DNA of 59,553 nucleotides from Desulfocapsaceae bacterium (GTDB taxonomy: Bacteria > Desulfobacterota > Desulfobulbia > Desulfobulbales > Desulfocapsaceae): NCBI GenBank assembly GCA_028697885.1, contig JAQVER010000008.1:1-59553 (forward strand). Reading direction: 5' to 3'. The notes under the pieces were generated by a model, which searched no databases, was not told the origin of the DNA, and saw nothing but the letters and a program-made list of their open reading frames with translations. Below are positions 34,052-42,875 of this stretch, piece by piece; position 1 is the stretch's first letter; each line of letters starts with the position of its first letter. A program made the translations under genes and the position numbers.

Positions 34052-34426
34052 ATGCCGGAACAGAAGAATATAGCGTGTGACTTTGCCATCGTTGGAGTCC
34101 TTGGTGATCTGTCCCGCCGCAAACTCATCCCTTCACTCTACCAGTTGGACCGCGAAGGAGTGCTGCATTCGGCAACCCCGATTCTAGGAATTGCCCGCTA
34201 TGATCTCAGTCATGCTGATTTTGTCGGGAAAAAGCGGGCGGCACTGGCAACCTTTGATAAAAACGCCCTGGATGAAGAGGTGGTGGCGCGTCTGCTGGCC
34301 CTGCGTCCAATCACCGTTGACAATGTGGACGATCAAACTATGCGCGGCCAGTATGCGGGCGGTTTTATCAAAGGTAATCCGGTGCCCTTCTGTCCCAGGA
34401 TGGACGGGAGAGGGAGGAATAACTGA
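34052..34426 (+). pseudogene. zwf: glucose-6-phosphate dehydrogenase (Zwf), internally deleted
   Basis: From the ATG at 34052 the frame encodes the Zwf N-terminus (FAIVGVLGDLSRRKLIPSLY, the NADP-binding fold, with G-D-L-S-R-R-K-L) up to about residue 85. It then jumps in frame to VDNVDDQTMRGQYAGGFIKG, which lies about 300 residues into a normal Zwf. The middle, containing the substrate and catalytic histidine region (RIDHYLGKE in the family), is gone, and the frame then runs out 15 residues later. Length is 124 instead of about 490 residues, so no activity is expected. It sits directly upstream of pgl, the usual zwf-pgl order. Confidence 0.85.
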
Positions 34427-34428
34427 CC

Positions 34429-35124
34429 GTGCCTGAGTTTCTTGATTTTGCTACTTCCGGACTGCTGGTGCAGGCCCTGGCCGCTCGGATTTGTGATTGT
34501 TTGCGCGAGGGGATTCGTTGCCGCGGTCGGGCCAGTCTGGCAGTGTCCGGCGGCACCACTCCTCTTCCGCTTTTTGCCCGGTTGGCGACAACAGAGCTGG
34601 AGTGGGACAAGATTACTGTCTTGCTGGTGGATGAACGCTGGGTGGCACCGAATAACCCTGATTCCAATGAAAATCTGGTGCGCAGCCATTTGCTTCGGGA
34701 AAAGGCGGCAAGCGCCTCTTTTATCGGCATGAAAAATGAAGCGGCTGTGGCCAGTGGTGGGGAGGTAAAGTGTGAGAAACGGCTGCAGCTGCTGCCGCGG
34801 CCTTATGACTGTCTGATCCTGGGGATGGGCAATGATGGCCATACTGCTTCCCTTTTTCCCGGTGCCAAAAATCTGGAGACAGCGGTTGATCTCCATTCCG
34901 GCAGGATCTGCCTGGCCATCCACCCCCCTGCGGCGCCCTACGAGCGCATGACCTTGACTCTGCCGGCCATTCTGGACAGTCGTCAGTTGATTCTGCATCT
35001 CCAGGGTGAAGAAAAGAAAAAGACGCTGGCCCTGGCCCAGGCACCAGGGGAGGCCGGGGAAATGCCTATCCGTTATATCCTGCGACAGACAGCAACTCCT
35101 CTGGCCGTTTATTGGTCGCCATAA
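34429..35124 (+). CDS. pgl: 6-phosphogluconolactonase
   Basis: 231-residue cytosolic enzyme that hydrolyses 6-phosphogluconolactone in the oxidative pentose phosphate or Entner-Doudoroff route. It is close to the family length and intact. Motifs are [18 protein letters not shown] near 35, [20 protein letters not shown] near 62, and [20 protein letters not shown] near 128. The start is a GTG at 34429, three bases after the broken zwf ends. Its partners zwf and eda here are both deleted, so the gene may be an orphan, or serve copies elsewhere. Confidence 0.92.
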   Translation: MPEFLDFATSGLLVQALAARICDCLREGIRCRGRASLAVSGGTTPLPLFARLATTELEWDKITVLLVDERWVAPNNPDSNENLVRSHLLREKAASASFIGMKNEAAVASGGEVKCEKRLQLLPRPYDCLILGMGNDGHTASLFPGAKNLETAVDLHSGRICLAIHPPAAPYERMTLTLPAILDSRQLILHLQGEEKKKTLALAQAPGEAGEMPIRYILRQTATPLAVYWSP

Positions 35125-35156
35125 TGATGAACAGGCCAGAAAGGAGAATGCAATCG

Positions 35157-35456
35157 ATGGTGCCGGTCATGGTGATCCATGAACTTGAGCATGCTGTGCC
35201 GCTGGCCCGGGCCTTGGTTGCCGGCGGCGTCAGGGTGCCGGAGGCCATCACCGGTGCCGGCCTCTTCCCCCAGGTGCCCTTCTGTCCCACCGGCGGCATC
35301 TCCGCTGCCAACTATCGCGACTATCCGGCCCTGAAGAACGTGGCCTGCGTCGGCGGTTCCTGGATCGTTACCGCTGATCTCATTGCGGCGCGAAACTGGG
35401 ACACGATCACTGAACTGGCGGTACAGAGTGTCGCTGCTGCCGCAAAAAAAGGGTAG
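35157..35456 (+). pseudogene. eda: KDPG aldolase (Eda), internally deleted
   Basis: From the ATG at 35157 (AAAGGAG about 10 nt before) the frame gives 99 residues against about 210 in normal Eda. The N-terminus ([20 protein letters not shown], then AGGVRV) and C-terminus ([20 protein letters not shown], then [10 protein letters not shown]) are well conserved. Between them two blocks are missing in frame, one of about 25 and one of about 90 residues, removing the catalytic glutamate (LRTE region) and the Schiff-base lysine (FKFFPAE region). The aldolase cannot work. Reading frame is kept, which is unusual for random decay. Confidence 0.85.
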
Positions 35457-35464
35457 GGCTGGAG

Positions 35465-36385
35465 ATGGAGAACGGGGAAATATTGTCCGTGGAGGCGTTG
35501 AATGAGCAGTACGGCAGCGAGGAACGGCTGACCTTTGCCGCCACCCCTCAGGGGCTGATCTTTGCCGAGATCAGCAATGCATGGTGCCGGGGCCGAGTCT
35601 ATCTGCAGGGCGGCCATGTTACCGACTATCAGCCTTCGGGGCAGGCTCCGGTGCTGTGGACGAGCAGCGCCAGCCTCTATCAGCCGGGCAAGGCTATTCG
35701 CGGCGGGATTCCTGTCTGCTGGCCCTGGTTCGGTAATCATCCATCCGATCCAGGGAAACCGGCCCATGGGTTTGCCCGTACCGCCCTGTGGAATCTGGTT
35801 GCCACTAGCCATAATAGCAAAGGCGAAACCGTTATTACCCTGGCCTTAAATGACAGCCCGCAGACCCATGCCATCTGGCCGCATCCCTTTTCTCTGACCC
35901 TGACCATTGTCTTTGGCGCCACTCTGCAACTGTTGCTGGCCATGGAAAACCGCAGCATATCACCCGTAACTCTCAGTTGTGCCCTGCACAGTTATTTCCG
36001 TGTTGCCGACTGGCAGACCTGCCGGATTCACGGCCTGGAGGGTGTTGATTATCTGGATAAGGTAGAGGGATATGCCCGCAAAACGCAATCAGGAATGGTT
36101 GCGTTTGAACAGGAAACGGATCGAATCTATCTTATTCCCGATGCCGTCTGTCGGATTGCAATCCCTGAGATTGGTCGGGATCTCCTGCTCCGTCAGCAGG
36201 GAAGTACCGCCACGGTTGTCTGGAATCCCGGTCCGGTTAAGGCGTCAGCCATGGGCGACATGATTGGTGAGGAATACCGGGAGATGGTCTGTGTGGAGAC
36301 CGCTATCGCTCCCCAGATACCTGTTATTCTACAAGCGGGTGCAACCCATGTACTGGCCGTAGAGATAACGGATGCTCCAGAATAA
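35465..36385 (+). CDS. D-hexose-6-phosphate mutarotase (YeaD family)
   Basis: 306-residue aldose-1-epimerase-like enzyme that interconverts the anomers of glucose 6-phosphate. Visible signatures are QGGHVTDYQPSGQAPVLWTS near 50, KAIRGGIPVCWPWFGNHPSD near 76 and AHGFARTALW near 99, with the catalytic histidine of ALHSYFRV near 178 and glutamate in VCVETAIAPQIP near 277. It appears intact. It starts 8 bp after the eda relic and shares its message, fitting a former glucose-6-phosphate oxidation cluster. Confidence 0.88.
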   Translation: MENGEILSVEALNEQYGSEERLTFAATPQGLIFAEISNAWCRGRVYLQGGHVTDYQPSGQAPVLWTSSASLYQPGKAIRGGIPVCWPWFGNHPSDPGKPAHGFARTALWNLVATSHNSKGETVITLALNDSPQTHAIWPHPFSLTLTIVFGATLQLLLAMENRSISPVTLSCALHSYFRVADWQTCRIHGLEGVDYLDKVEGYARKTQSGMVAFEQETDRIYLIPDAVCRIAIPEIGRDLLLRQQGSTATVVWNPGPVKASAMGDMIGEEYREMVCVETAIAPQIPVILQAGATHVLAVEITDAPE

Positions 36386-36610
36386 TCAAGCGGACTGGCA
36401 TGGTAAGGACTGGGTCTATTTTCCTTGCTCTGGTTTCTAAAAAGAGTGTGTTTGTTTAGCCTGGGCGCGCGGCACAGATTTTTGACCAGGGTATTAGTCA
36501 CTATCTGCCATACATGGAAAAATATTTTGCGACTTGACAAGCCGTCCTGAAAGGAGATACCCTCTCAGGAATTAACACTGTTATCTATTAAAAAAAGGAG
36601 GAAGTAGCAA

Positions 36611-37396
36611 ATGAAGAAAATTATCAGGACGTTAGCTCTTGGTTGTTGCCTGCTGGCATTTACCGCGGTACAAAGTCAGGCCAACAGTGCTGTTCAAAAA
36701 CCTGCTCCGGCAGAGGTTGTGAAGATGTTACAGGAAGGAAATTCACGTTTTGTGGCCAATAAGTCTATTCATCCCCATAGCGATACACCGCGTTTAATCC
36801 AGGCCGGCAAGGAAGACCAGGGGAAGTATGCCTATGCCACGGTCATTACCTGCTCAGATTCCAGGGTTCCGGTAGAACGGGTCTTTGATGCCGGGGTTAT
36901 GGATATCTTTGTGGTCCGGGTGGCGGGTAATGTGGTTGATGTCGATGAGGCTGGTTCCATAGAGTATGGACTGCTCCATGTTAATACTCCTGTTCTGGTG
37001 GTACTGGGGCATACGCAATGTGGGGCGGTCACCGCGGTTACCAACGAAGTTGAAGGCCATGGTCATGCCTTGGAGCGTAATATCCCGCCTCTGGTTGACA
37101 ATATTATCCCGGCAGTCAAGAAAGCTATGGCAGCCCATCCAGACAAACATGGCAAAGATGTTATTCCCTACGCCATTGAAGAAAATGTCTGGCAGGGAAT
37201 CGATGAACTCTTCATGAGGAGTCCTGCTGTGCGTGAAATGGTGAAAAGCGGTAAGGCCGAGGTGGTGGGAGCGATCTATGATGTCGCCACCGGTAAGATT
37301 GAGTGGCTGCCTGAGGCTAAAGTGACTGAAATCTTAAATGAGGTTGAGAAGAACCCGGCCAGAGCCATGGAGCCCATGGCAAAAGCTGGTCATTAA
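36611..37396 (+). CDS. periplasmic beta-class carbonic anhydrase
   Basis: 261-residue exported enzyme converting CO2 and bicarbonate. A signal peptide spans about 1-24 (ending SQANS). The zinc ligands of beta-carbonic anhydrases are visible: Cys and the Asp/Arg dyad in VITCSDSRVPVERVFDAG near 78, and His-x2-Cys in VLGHTQCGAVTAV near 131. The rest (AGNVVDVDEAGSIEYGL) is typical. Placement in the periplasm suggests bicarbonate/CO2 exchange at the cell envelope. An AAAAGGAGGAAG ribosome site precedes the start, and an intrinsic terminator follows. Confidence 0.95.
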   Translation: MKKIIRTLALGCCLLAFTAVQSQANSAVQKPAPAEVVKMLQEGNSRFVANKSIHPHSDTPRLIQAGKEDQGKYAYATVITCSDSRVPVERVFDAGVMDIFVVRVAGNVVDVDEAGSIEYGLLHVNTPVLVVLGHTQCGAVTAVTNEVEGHGHALERNIPPLVDNIIPAVKKAMAAHPDKHGKDVIPYAIEENVWQGIDELFMRSPAVREMVKSGKAEVVGAIYDVATGKIEWLPEAKVTEILNEVEKNPARAMEPMAKAGH

Positions 37397-37486
37397 ACAG
37401 TTTCTGATATAGAGTTTTTGAATGATAGGAGCTGCAACAAAATAATTGGAAAAGATCCTGATTCTTTCGTTGCACCAGTATATTTT

Positions 37487-37524
37487 CCGGCCATGAGGCA
37501 TTGCTTCATGGCCGGTTTTGCTTT
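37487..37524 (+). terminator. intrinsic terminator after the carbonic anhydrase gene
   Basis: CCGGCCATGA (37487-37496) pairs with TCATGGCCGG (37506-37515), followed by TTTTGCTTTT. It lies 90 bp after the stop codon. The remaining stretch to 37839 has only a weak unrecognised frame (37518-37778). Confidence 0.85.
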
Positions 37525-37839
37525 TAGGGGGAAGTCTTGCTGAGTTCTTGGCCGCGCGAGGTACAGGAAAGGCCTTGTTGGTGTTGGGTGCCGATTATGA
37601 CCGATTCGAGCAGTGGCGGGTTCACCATCTTGTTTGCCGGCCGGGTGCTTACCATTTAAGCGTGGGCGACGGACAGCCTCGGTTGCCGGGGATGGCCTCA
37701 GCTAGTCGTGTCAAATTACCGGTAGCATTAAACTATCAGAGCAAGGTGCTCTTCCTTTGTTATCATCTTTTCCATTGAGCAGGGATTGCGCCTGCATAGG
37801 ATGATGTGGTGCAGCATTCTGTGCATTGCGAAAGTACAC

Positions 37840-39303
37840 TTAAACGGCAAGTCCCTTTTTGTTTTGGTACATATGGCGATCTGCTTGGGAGAGAAGCTTT
37901 TCCAGGGAGGAGGGGTTCTCCCTATCATAGCAGCTTATACCGTAACTGATGGAGAAGGGAAACTTACGTCCCGGTTGTTGATTTCTCCGGGCAATAGCCT
38001 CTGTCAGGCGTGCCTTAAGAATAGCCTCACTTTCTTTTCCGGCTTCCTCTACGAGAAGAACCACAAATTCATCACCGCCCAATCGTCCTATAATATCGGA
38101 CATGCGAAAGGTCTCTTTCAAGAGAACGGCAGTTTCCTGAATAAATTCATCTCCCATCTTGTGCCCAAGGGTATCATTTATCAATTTCAGTTTGTTGCAA
38201 TCGGCATAGATAACATAGATTTTGCCTGGAGTTCGATCGGCAAGCTGAATCTGTTTCTCGCCAAGAATCAGAAACCCCCGCCTGTTGTAGAGTCCCGTCA
38301 TCTCGTCAGTGATCGAGATCTGTTGGAGTTTTTCTTCGGCTTTTTTCCTCTCGGTAATATCAATCTGGATTTCTATCATCTTGTTGATAACGCCGTTTTT
38401 ATCTGTGATGGGGTAGCCGTGAATCTCAACATATTCTTCTTCTCCGGCTCTATTGTGGTGGACATGTTCGACAGTCACAGGCTCTCTTTTTGTTTTAACA
38501 AGATTCAGGGGGCATTCGTGCTCTTCAGAATTACATGGACTCTCACTGTTATGCGTGGCGGTAAAACATTTTTTCCCTGGTTTGATTCCGGCAAGTGCGG
38601 CCATGGTGTTGGACAGTTCAATCTCGTAGGAATTCATATCTATAACATAGAAGGGATAGGGGAGTGATTCGATCACACTTTGCAGGAAATGGTTCTGTTG
38701 CTGGATTTTTTCTTCCGATTCTTTTCGTTGGGTAATATCCGTGGCAATCTCCAGGCGAACGATTCTACCGTCAATCCAGCGGATTGCGCGGTCATGGATA
38801 TCATACCAATGGCCGTTCGTTGTATTTTGAAATTCCCAGCGGTACATCTCGAGAGGGAGGCCGTCTGTGTCGATCAGTTTGTCATTTGTGCAGAATGGAC
38901 ACGGGCCGCTTTGCCCTATCTGGATAGACTTCCAGCAGACTTGTCCCGTAATATCACCAAATATTTTTTTCATGTAGTCGTTGATGAAGAGAACTTCATA
39001 GGTCTCCATATCAGCCACATAGACAATGGCATCAATGCTGTTTAAAACAGTAAGAGTATGATGATGGATGGATTCTATGTTCCCCTTTGTTTGCATCAAC
39101 TGCAGGATGTTTTTTTGAAATGGTCTGTATACCAGCAGATAGAGGAAGGGAAAAAGAGTCAGAAGGAGCAGGCCGGAGTCCAGCAGGCCAGCTGCAAGGG
39201 GAGAAAGGGACAGCATGGCCAAAAACGACATGATGCCATATTCTGTTATGCCGATAAGCAGCGTCAGATAAAAAAACAGTTTTAAGGGAGTGATATTTTT
39301 CAT
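37840..39303 (-). CDS. membrane diguanylate cyclase with two PAS domains
   Basis: 487 residues from the ATG at 39303. Two N-terminal membrane helices (LKLFFYLTLLIGITEYGIMS and LLDSGLLLLTLFPFLYLL) are followed by two PAS domains (about 80-200 and 210-325) and a GGDEF domain (about 330-485). The catalytic motif is GRLGGDEFVV, with an RxxD inhibitory site (RMSD) five residues before it, so it should make cyclic di-GMP and be feedback-inhibited. Each PAS domain holds a cysteine cluster (VCWKS with PCPFC; KCFTA with PCNSEEHECP), suggesting a metal- or redox-linked sensor. A GTG at 39312 is the alternative start. Confidence 0.93.
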   Translation of the reverse strand: MKNITPLKLFFYLTLLIGITEYGIMSFLAMLSLSPLAAGLLDSGLLLLTLFPFLYLLVYRPFQKNILQLMQTKGNIESIHHHTLTVLNSIDAIVYVADMETYEVLFINDYMKKIFGDITGQVCWKSIQIGQSGPCPFCTNDKLIDTDGLPLEMYRWEFQNTTNGHWYDIHDRAIRWIDGRIVRLEIATDITQRKESEEKIQQQNHFLQSVIESLPYPFYVIDMNSYEIELSNTMAALAGIKPGKKCFTATHNSESPCNSEEHECPLNLVKTKREPVTVEHVHHNRAGEEEYVEIHGYPITDKNGVINKMIEIQIDITERKKAEEKLQQISITDEMTGLYNRRGFLILGEKQIQLADRTPGKIYVIYADCNKLKLINDTLGHKMGDEFIQETAVLLKETFRMSDIIGRLGGDEFVVLLVEEAGKESEAILKARLTEAIARRNQQPGRKFPFSISYGISCYDRENPSSLEKLLSQADRHMYQNKKGLAV

Positions 39304-39557
39304 GTCGGTCACATGTGGGGTGCCTCTGGGACAATAATTGTTTCTCAGACCTAACTCCTCATTTCTGTTTAAAATGCTCTGCCTCTTTCGGATCTTTTGA
39401 AAGGATATGCTATCCTATTTAATTAATTAAAAAATATAATCATCAAAGCTCAATTATGGACAGACACTCATCTTTTCACCAGCACTGCTTGTACGGTAAT
39501 AATTAATGGTATGTATAAGTTGCCGGGCAAGGAAGAAAGGGAAGAACTGATGATCTT

Positions 39558-40691
39558 TTATCTCCTGGGTACCAGATCGATGATGGTTACCTCCGGGGGG
39601 GCCAGGAAGCGGATCGGTGGTCCCCAGGTGCCGGTGCCGCGGCTCGGGTAAAGAAGGCCATTGTTCAGTATGGTGAGTTGACCGGCTCTTTGGGGATAAA
39701 ATAACCAGGTGAGCAGATTGAAAGGAAAGATCTGACCCTTGTGGGTGTGGCCGGAAAGTTGGAGATCAAAAAGCCCAAGACTGTCGGGGTTGATATCAGG
39801 CCGGTGCTTGAGAAGGACCGTGAAGTTTCCTCTGGGTTGAGCCAGGAGAAGGTCACGTTCCGATTTGGCATGTTCTTTTCCCCATGATTTGGCTGCTGGG
39901 TCATCCACTCCGACAACATTGATGCCGTCGATTACCATCCCCTGGTGGCGCAACATGGTAAATCCTGACTTTTCTGTAAAATCCAAAGCGTCCTGCAGGC
40001 CGGCGATGAATTCATGGTTGCCGGTAATGGCGATTTTGCCCAGAGGCGGTTTGACTGCCGCCAGCAGTCTCGCTTCGGTGGTGAGGTGATTGAGTTGACC
40101 GTCAACCAGGTCACCGGTGGATACCAGAATATCGGGATTTGCCTCTTTTATCCTGGTAATAATCCTGTTGAGCCGTTCCTCCCCAATAATGAGTCCCAGA
40201 TGTACATCTGAAATCTGGGCAATACGTATTCTGCCTCTGTTTTTTGGAATTTTTGGACTGGCGATCTCAATGTGTTCCAAGTGGATATTTGCTGCCTCAA
40301 ACAGGCCGTAGCCGTAGATGGCCAGTACCGTTATTGCCTGTATCGTAAAGAGTTGCCTCGGCGATATTGACTTGCGAGGCGGTCGTTTCAGAACTTTTTC
40401 AATTGCCAGAATGACAGAACGAATGATATCAACCGTGGCGGCCAGGGTCACGAAAAGGAAAAGCAGTCCCATCCAAGTGAAGCTGGTATAAGTCCAGAAT
40501 CGTGCCCCGGTTTCAATCCCGGCTCGCTCGGTCAGTCTGACCACGATCGGGGCCGTGATCATGACCGCCATAAATATGATTATGCCGGTACTGGTTTTCC
40601 TGCCAGGTAAAAATGCCGCCCTGATCTTATGGAAGGCATAGTAGTGGGCGAGGGAATAGACCGATAGATATACAAGTAGGAAATAGGTCAT
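39558..40691 (-). CDS. membrane-bound metallophosphoesterase
   Basis: 377 residues with about four N-terminal membrane helices (to about residue 125) and a calcineurin-like phosphoesterase domain. Metal-binding motifs are in order: ISDVHLG (D-x-H), STGDLVDGQ (GDxxD), ITGNHEFI (GNHE) and LSGHTHKGQIFP (GHxH). This layout is like YkuE/YaeI-type proteins proposed to act on membrane lipids or phosphoesters. The natural substrate cannot be told. Confidence 0.93.
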   Translation of the reverse strand: MTYFLLVYLSVYSLAHYYAFHKIRAAFLPGRKTSTGIIIFMAVMITAPIVVRLTERAGIETGARFWTYTSFTWMGLLFLFVTLAATVDIIRSVILAIEKVLKRPPRKSISPRQLFTIQAITVLAIYGYGLFEAANIHLEHIEIASPKIPKNRGRIRIAQISDVHLGLIIGEERLNRIITRIKEANPDILVSTGDLVDGQLNHLTTEARLLAAVKPPLGKIAITGNHEFIAGLQDALDFTEKSGFTMLRHQGMVIDGINVVGVDDPAAKSWGKEHAKSERDLLLAQPRGNFTVLLKHRPDINPDSLGLFDLQLSGHTHKGQIFPFNLLTWLFYPQRAGQLTILNNGLLYPSRGTGTWGPPIRFLAPPEVTIIDLVPRR

Positions 40692-40828
40692 GATTTCATT
40701 CCCTCTCTGATGTGATCAAAGCGAGGCCTGGCAAATGCCTTTTTGCGAAAAGGGCAGTGGTTCTCGAAACCTGTCGATGAAGGAACTGTCTGAATTATTT
40801 CGATGGCTCGATCTTCGCGTCCTGCAAA

Positions 40829-41281
40829 TTATCCACGTCTTCTGGCCAGTTGCTCCAGCTTTTGCCGGAGTTGGGGCTCGGGAGGGGCGCCCACCACTTG
40901 ATCTGTCAGTTGACCATTTTGAAAAAAGAGAAGAGTGGGTACACCCCGGATCTGGTAGTGGCCAGCAGTACCCGGATGAAGGGCGGTATTCAGGGTGGCT
41001 ATCTGGACTCGGCCCAGATATTCGCGGTTAAGCCGATAAATCAGGGGAGCCAAGGCCTTGCAAGGACCGCAGGTTGGGGAATAAAAATCAACCATTACCG
41101 GCAGAGTGGCCCCCTTGAGGAAGTTTTGGAACTCATGATCGGTCAATTCGATGGGCTGGGCTTTGTCTCGAAGTTCAAAAGGCGTACCGCATTTAGCACA
41201 TTTGGGCCGCATATGCTGACGATCGGCCGGAATCCTGTTCTTGCTGGAGCAGGATGGACAGGTGACGATATAGGTATTCAT
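40829..41281 (-). CDS. trxC: thioredoxin 2 (TrxC type)
   Basis: 150-residue cytosolic disulfide reductase. An N-terminal zinc ribbon (VTCPSCSSKN, then RPKCAKCGTPF) precedes a thioredoxin domain with active site FYSPTCGPCK (CGPC) near residue 70 and the cis-proline in IRGVPTLLFF. This combination defines TrxC. A GAGGAACAGAG ribosome site precedes the ATG. It faces no obvious partner gene. Confidence 0.94.
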   Translation of the reverse strand: MNTYIVTCPSCSSKNRIPADRQHMRPKCAKCGTPFELRDKAQPIELTDHEFQNFLKGATLPVMVDFYSPTCGPCKALAPLIYRLNREYLGRVQIATLNTALHPGTAGHYQIRGVPTLLFFQNGQLTDQVVGAPPEPQLRQKLEQLARRRG

Positions 41282-41382
41282 GACTCTGTTCCTCTTGTAA
41301 AAAAATTTAAAAGGGCCGCAGATAATATAAAAGAAAATGTATCCTTAGGCGATCGCTGTCAAGGGGGGAGCTGGAGTAGAGT

Positions 41383-42618
41383 TCAAGAAACAGGCAGGCA
41401 GGCAAAATGTTCGTCCAGCCAGTCAAGGACGATGCCTGCTGAGTAGGAGAGATTGCCTACCTGGCAGTGAGAATCCGCTCCCTGGGCCGCGGTGAAACGA
41501 AAGGTGTCCACCTCGCCGCCTGCCCCTTGCGCAAACGCCTGCAGCTGTCTTTCCGGTTCCTCTCCCTCCCCTGCACCTACCAAGGCCAAAGATGGGCATT
41601 TGATATCCTGTAGTTTGTCGCTTACCTGAAACTCCCGCATGAATTGAAAGGTTTTCTTCATGCTGCCCCGGCCAAAGCGGGTAATGAGGTTCTCGCTCAT
41701 CAACTTCATCTGTTCATCCATGAGTGCCTCAGGAATATCGGGAAGATCATTTACCGTGAAGTCCTCTTCCTCCGGCATCAGCGCCGGATCAAAGCCGGCA
41801 AAAGCGGCCATATAGCTGTGGAGGTCAATAATGGGAGAGTTTACAATCAGCGCTCTGATCCGTGGTTCATGGGCTGCGGCCCGGGTGGCAAAATAGCCTC
41901 CAAAGCTGATCCCGAGGAGGGCTATCCGTTCCAAGGCCACTTCTTTACGCGTCACAAGCCAGTCAAGGATGGCTTGTAGCACCCGTTCAAAGTCAGGGAT
42001 GAAACTACTTGCGGGGGTGAAGCGATAAGTATCCATCTGGCCGGGGCCGGCAAAGAGGAGAACATTGTAGCCTCGTTTCAGGGCGGCTATTCCCTGGGCC
42101 ATGAATTCTTCTTCCAGGGTACCGTCGAAGCCACTGACAATGAGCAGGGTCTTTTCACTTCTGGTCTCCTCAGTCGGGGTAAAAAAGTAGACAGGGAGTA
42201 TATGGTTAGCAAATAAAATCTGAGGAATAACAAGATGGTAGGCCAGGCAGTCGATAGCCTTGAGAAAACACTCCCGGGAGCGGAGTCCCAGTTGGCGATG
42301 CATGGGGTCATTGCAGGAAGAATAATATTCGGCAGCCCGGTAGCTATTGCAGGCCATGAGGTAAAGCTCTCCGCTACTGATTTTGTGTCCCCTGGTCAAC
42401 CTCTGTAGCGCTTCTGCCTCTTGTTGGCTTGCTAAGGTGGCAAATTCCTGCACCCAGCTTTTTGGACTGCCATTGCTGATTTTGGAGGCCAGATTCAGAC
42501 ATTGACCGATGGAAGCCCCGCCAGTGGCACAGGAACCAAGCTGACGGATAAGCTGAAAATCCATTTCTGTATTCTCGAAGCCCTGAACTCGTGTCGCGCT
42601 CCGCTCCAGTGTTCCCAT
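41383..42618 (-). CDS. alpha/beta hydrolase
   Basis: 411 residues from the ATG at 42618, chosen for its CAGGAGATACC ribosome site; the frame is open for 62 codons more. A helical lid or N-terminal region (about 1-125) precedes a hydrolase domain with the nucleophile elbow LLGISFGGYFATRA (G-x-S-x-G), oxyanion region VSGFDGTLEEEF, and a late histidine in GADSHCQVGN. It resembles FrsA/DUF1100-type esterases. The substrate is unknown. Confidence 0.85.
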   Translation of the reverse strand: MGTLERSATRVQGFENTEMDFQLIRQLGSCATGGASIGQCLNLASKISNGSPKSWVQEFATLASQQEAEALQRLTRGHKISSGELYLMACNSYRAAEYYSSCNDPMHRQLGLRSRECFLKAIDCLAYHLVIPQILFANHILPVYFFTPTEETRSEKTLLIVSGFDGTLEEEFMAQGIAALKRGYNVLLFAGPGQMDTYRFTPASSFIPDFERVLQAILDWLVTRKEVALERIALLGISFGGYFATRAAAHEPRIRALIVNSPIIDLHSYMAAFAGFDPALMPEEEDFTVNDLPDIPEALMDEQMKLMSENLITRFGRGSMKKTFQFMREFQVSDKLQDIKCPSLALVGAGEGEEPERQLQAFAQGAGGEVDTFRFTAAQGADSHCQVGNLSYSAGIVLDWLDEHFACLPVS

Positions 42619-42875
42619 GGTATCTCCTGATTGCCGCAGATAATAAAACATAATCTTGTGACTATCCGGTGTCTGTGCAGGAAGAGGTGGCAGCTCTAAC
42701 ATAAGGAAGGGTCTTATATCTCCTGCCTTCCAAAATATTATTACTGCTGGGTGCTTGTCGGTTGGACAAAAAGAAGAGTTATCAGAAGAAGCTTCAGAAG
42801 TCAAGGATGGCTGAAATTGAAAGGTTCGGATATTTTATGTCAGCGGTTTGGAGAAAGGTGAATTCCATGCAGGCA

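Noticed and set aside
37518..37778. 86-codon plus-strand frame starting with TTG inside the terminator of the carbonic anhydrase gene
   Set aside because: The first part (AEFLAARGTGKALLVLGADY) looks protein-like, but no family was recognised, there is no ribosome site and it starts in a terminator T-run. It may be a gene fragment.
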